From contig JAHEYE010000185.1 of assembly GCA_023251695.1 (NCBI GenBank), positions 1-6,950 on the forward strand: DNA of 6,950 bases, given 5' to 3'. Each line of letters starts with the position of its first letter. Position 1 is the stretch's first letter. Of the stretch, positions 6,784-6,950 are shown piece by piece. The stretch is from Sphingobacteriaceae bacterium (GTDB lineage: Bacteria; Bacteroidota; Bacteroidia; B-17B0; Aurantibacillaceae). The translations under genes were made by a program, and so were the position numbers. The notes under the pieces are model-generated. The model did no database searches. It was not told the DNA's origin and saw only the letters and a list, made by a program, of their open reading frames with translations.

Positions 6784-6950
6784 ATGCATCCCAGATCACT
6801 TATTGTAATTTCCTTTCTCCTTTTCAATTTAACTTCATTTGCACAAATCCAGGCAGACGAAATTCAGGGTTACTATATGTCGCCCGGAAAAAACAGCATT
6901 TTTAAATTCTATAAAGGCAATCATAATAAATATTACGGTAAAATAATCTG
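6784..6950 (+). CDS. Second DUF2147 domain protein, exported (3' partial)
   Basis: The frame opens with ATG directly after the upstream TAA and runs off the window edge, giving 55 complete codons. It begins with a signal peptide (MHPRSLIVISFLLFNLTSFA, probable cleavage before Q21). The following part (EIQGYYMSP ... KYYGKII) aligns by eye with the first DUF2147 protein (DILGTYMNP ... KYFGKLV), matching the N-terminal strands of the domain with one residue more in the turn between them. It is therefore a diverged tandem paralogue, probably co-transcribed and translated from the AAGGAG site upstream. The rest of the domain is outside the window, so its completeness cannot be judged. Confidence 0.82.
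   Translation, partial: MHPRSLIVISFLLFNLTSFAQIQADEIQGYYMSPGKNSIFKFYKGNHNKYYGKII

Overview
The window looks like ordinary chromosomal DNA from a member of the phylum Bacteroidota. Three things point there: close matches to the Bacteroidota promoter form TTG-N19-TAnnTTTG, AT-rich gene starts mostly without Shine-Dalgarno sequences, and gene families typical of the phylum (SpoIIE-type phosphatase tail with SDGxxDQFGG, an Nramp transporter fused to a UspA domain, a roughly 1100-residue BNR/VPS10-like exported protein, DUF2147 proteins). Class or genus cannot be read reliably from the sequence.

Layout. Positions 1-308 (+) hold the last ~100 residues of a SpoIIE/PP2C-type protein phosphatase. It meets a leftward metal-homeostasis operon tail to tail, with the two stop codons overlapping in TTAA. 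That operon, read right to left, is a DtxR/MntR-family metal-dependent repressor (2844-2176) followed by an Nramp Mn2+/Fe2+ transporter with a C-terminal universal-stress domain (2179-305); the two overlap by ATGA. A ~145 bp divergent intergenic region (2845-2987) carries a DtxR-like palindrome, a second degenerate copy 22 bp away, a -7-like box just before the repressor start, two small palindromes and a near-consensus promoter for the rightward gene. Rightward, 2988-6293 encodes a large exported beta-propeller protein with Asp-box (BNR) repeats, ended by a clear intrinsic terminator. It is followed by two adjacent DUF2147 paralogues (6355-6783 and 6784 to the window edge), the second with a good Shine-Dalgarno sequence.

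How it fits together. The repressor-transporter pair is a self-contained metal-uptake module: when metal is replete, the repressor should bind the operator upstream of its own gene and shut off both genes. The UspA domain on the transporter suggests cytoplasmic nucleotide control of uptake, which is inference. The big propeller protein and the DUF2147 pair are exported proteins of unknown function, and nothing in the sequence ties them to metal uptake beyond adjacency. I see no mobile element, CRISPR array, tRNA or rRNA. I also see no convincing new multi-gene system; the most interesting points are the operator architecture, the repressor's unusual metal-ligand set and the transporter-Usp fusion.
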